From contig CAYLJO010000165.1 in assembly GCA_964383905.1 (NCBI GenBank), positions 1 through 14,147 of the forward strand: DNA of 14,147 nt, in the 5' to 3' direction. Position numbers and translations under genes: made by a program. This document shows, piece by piece, positions 12,369 through 14,147 of the stretch (the first letter of the stretch is position 1; the number at the start of each line of letters is the position of its first letter). Source of the stretch: CAYLJO01 sp964383905. GTDB taxonomy: Bacteria; Acidobacteriota; Blastocatellia; Pyrinomonadales; Pyrinomonadaceae. A model generated the notes under the pieces. That model had not been told where the DNA came from. It made no database searches and saw nothing but the letters and a program-made list of their open reading frames with translations.

Positions 12369-13736
12369 TTAGAGGCCGTACTCCCTAATCTTAGTCAACA
12401 AAGTCTTATAGCTGACGCCCAGGCTTTCGGCGGCACGCGTTTTATTACCGTCGTGAGCGCGGAGGGCTTCGGCGATTTTGCGCCGTTCCACCAACTGCGC
12501 GACGCGCGTTGTCGCCTCGGCGAGCGTGCCGGACAGGTCCATCTCGCTCAAGAGGTCTGATTCAGTCTCGCTGCGCGCCACCAGGCCCAGGTCGCGCGGC
12601 TCGAGTGTGCCGGTATCCGCAAGTATGCAGGCGCGCTCGATGGCGTTCTCCAGCTCCCGCACGTTGCCGGGCCAAGCGTGCGCGCGAACGGCGGCAAGGC
12701 CCGCTTCACCCAGCACGGCCTCACGCCCGCGTAACTCTTTACCGAGTTGTGCGGCGAAATGGCGCGCCAGCAGCACGACGTCGTCGCCGCGCGCCCGCAA
12801 CGGGGGAATTTCGACCGGGAAAACGGCCAGGCGAAAGAACAGGTCGCGGCGAAACTCCCCGCTTACTGCCGCCGTCCGCAGGTCTTTATTGGTCGCGGCG
12901 ACAATCCGCACATCGACCGGGACGGGCGCCCGCCCCCCGATACGATCGACCATCTTCTCCTCAATAGCACGCAGGAGCTTGCCCTGCACGGCGAGCGGCA
13001 ATTCGCCGATCTCGTCAAGGAAGACTGTGCCGCCGGAAGCCAGTTCAAATTTTCCCTGGCGGCGCTCGCCCGCGCCGGTGAACGCGCCACGCTCATGACC
13101 GAAGAGCTCGTTCTCAATCAAAGTCTCGGGGATCGCCGCGCAGTTGATGGCGACAAATGGTTTGTCGCGGCGCGGTGAGAGGTGATGAACGGCGCGCGCA
13201 AAGAGTTCTTTCCCCGTCCCGGATTCGCCTAAGAGGAGAACCGTCGCTTCCGTCTGGGCGACGCGCTGCGTCTCGGCGACGGCGCGCTTGATTGCTTCCG
13301 ATTCGCCGATGATGCGCGGGAAGCCGTAGCGGCGCGACCACTCTTCACGCAGAAGTACATTCTCCGTACGGAGTCGCGCCTGTTCGAGCGCACGCTCGAC
13401 GAGCAGTAGAAGGTGATTCGAATCGACAGGCTTTTGCAGAAAATCCTGCGCGCCGTCTTTCATCGCCTGCACGGCCTCGTCAATCGAGCCGTAAGCGGTC
13501 ATCACGATGACCGGGGTCTCCGCGTCGGCCGCGCGGGCAGCCCGGAGTACATCGAGGCCCGAGCCGTGAGGCATGCGCAGGTCAGTCAGAACCAGGCGAT
13601 GGGGAGTCCGTGAGATTTCCGCGGTCGCGGCGCGCGCATCCGCCGCTTCCGTCACCGTATAGCCAGCATTTTCCAGCGTCAGGCATAACACACGCCGCAG
13701 ACTGTCTTTATCTTCCACAAGCAGTATGTCAGGCAT
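12369..13736 (-). CDS. Sigma-54-dependent response regulator, NtrC type
   Basis: This 455-residue two-component regulator has three parts. The receiver domain (about 1-120) has acidic-pocket Glu8/Asp9, phosphoacceptor Asp52 in TDLRMP, Thr80 and Lys102. The AAA+ domain (about 140-370) has Walker A GESGTGKE (170-177), the sigma-54 contact loop GAFTGA (217-222), Walker B FLDEIGEL (239-246) and the WPGNVRELENAIERA segment (355-369). The C-terminal Fis-type helix-turn-helix is about 415-455. All catalytic and contact motifs are intact, so it should be a phosphorylation-controlled activator of sigma-54 promoters. No histidine kinase is adjacent in the window. It is followed by murJ after 4-7 bases, so the pair is likely one transcript. 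The ATG at 13736 has no clear ribosome binding site. Confidence 0.94.
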   Translation of the reverse strand: MPDILLVEDKDSLRRVLCLTLENAGYTVTEAADARAATAEISRTPHRLVLTDLRMPHGSGLDVLRAARAADAETPVIVMTAYGSIDEAVQAMKDGAQDFLQKPVDSNHLLLLVERALEQARLRTENVLLREEWSRRYGFPRIIGESEAIKRAVAETQRVAQTEATVLLLGESGTGKELFARAVHHLSPRRDKPFVAINCAAIPETLIENELFGHERGAFTGAGERRQGKFELASGGTVFLDEIGELPLAVQGKLLRAIEEKMVDRIGGRAPVPVDVRIVAATNKDLRTAAVSGEFRRDLFFRLAVFPVEIPPLRARGDDVVLLARHFAAQLGKELRGREAVLGEAGLAAVRAHAWPGNVRELENAIERACILADTGTLEPRDLGLVARSETESDLLSEMDLSGTLAEATTRVAQLVERRKIAEALRAHDGNKTRAAESLGVSYKTLLTKIREYGL

Positions 13737-13802
13737 GGTGTGCGAATCAGTCGGCCTTAACGGGGGATGCCAGTTGAGTCACGAAAGTTAGAATCGTCGC
13801 GG

Positions 13803-13832
13803 ATGGTAACGACGCGCACACACCAGTGTCAA
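13803..13832 (-). promoter_or_regulatory. Candidate sigma-70 promoter for the regulator-murJ transcript
   Basis: On the minus strand, a perfect TTGACA (13832-13827) is followed after 18 bases by TACCAT (13808-13803; 4 of 6 matches to TATAAT). This would give a leader of about 60 bases before the regulator's ATG at 13736. Confidence 0.4.
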
Positions 13833-14147
13833 GCGCACCGCTTCGACAGAAATCGCCACAAGAAGCACACGCGTTACACATCGCTGTTACCAACGGAAAC
13901 AGTTTGAGGGAAGTCGGATCGGCATGGTTACTCTTCGCAGATGCCCTCCAGCTCTTCGTAAAGAGCGCTAGCTATTGGCCTTAGGATTTTGTGAGGCAAT
14001 GTGCCGGCAAACGGCGCGAATCTTGCTTGAGCGTCGCCGGGCGTGCATGCACACGCGCCCGATAAGCGTTGGGCCGGCGCGTTTGAAGGCAGGCTGATAG
14101 AACAGATTGCTCATGAGGGACTGCGGTGCGGCGCATCCCCCTCCTCA
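13833..14147. other. Stretch upstream of the regulator with no supported gene
   Basis: Two overlapping short minus-strand open frames are present: 13968-14114, starting MSNLFYQPAFKRAG (48 residues), and 13928-14110, which has no Met codon and ends LYEELEGICEE. Neither has a ribosome binding site or a motif I recognise, and they could be decayed coding sequence. A perfect 6-bp hairpin, GCTCTT (13951-13956) with AAGAGC (13961-13966), lies inside both. Nothing else was seen up to the window edge. Confidence 0.4.

Noticed and set aside
13990..14012. GGCAC...TTGC resembling a sigma-54 promoter upstream of the regulator
   Set aside because: The distance between GG and GC is not the required 10 bases.

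Overview
The window is GC-rich bacterial chromosome. I infer, at moderate confidence and with no search, a soil-type Acidobacteriota (Blastocatellia-like). The grounds are a FecR-like secreted protein of a style I associate with that phylum, short-period repeats in gene gaps, and a housekeeping gene set with little conserved operon order. No rRNA, tRNA or CRISPR array was seen.

Layout. Bases 1-192 hold the decayed end of an IS3-family insertion sequence, with the orfA C-terminus, the A6G slippery site and a broken start of orfB. Bases 551-1429 (+) encode a secreted FecR-like protein with a carboxypeptidase-regulatory-like C-terminal domain. Every other gene is on the minus strand. Reading in the direction of transcription, from right to left: a sigma-54-dependent NtrC-type response regulator (12369-13736), the lipid II flippase murJ (10550-12364), the bifunctional NAD(P)HX repair enzyme nnr (8528-10279), tsaE (8073-8531), a bacilliredoxin-like protein (7496-7936), recG (4972-7377), rsmD (4323-4880), a gamma-carbonic-anhydrase-like hexapeptide protein (3676-4281), tsaD (2399-3475) and an Asn-rich lipoprotein (1691-2134).

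How the genes fit together. The minus-strand block is mostly core housekeeping: cell-wall precursor export (MurJ), tRNA t6A synthesis (TsaE and TsaD; TsaB and TsaC are not here), cofactor repair (Nnr), 16S rRNA methylation (RsmD) and fork rescue (RecG). nnr and tsaE overlap by 4 bases and are probably translationally coupled, and the regulator and murJ are 4 bases apart. Other gaps are longer and hold hairpins and repeats.

What stands out is how the gaps are built. Two separate gaps (recG/rsmD and tsaE/bacilliredoxin) hold inverted pairs made of 7-base repeat units. One supplies the last five codons and the stop of tsaE; the other runs up to the rsmD start codon in place of a ribosome binding site. 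A third short repeat, four copies of an 8-base unit, lies inside recG in a low-complexity insert. A strong GC-rich hairpin followed by a T-rich stretch covers the apparent nnr start codon. I found no convincing wholly new multigene system.
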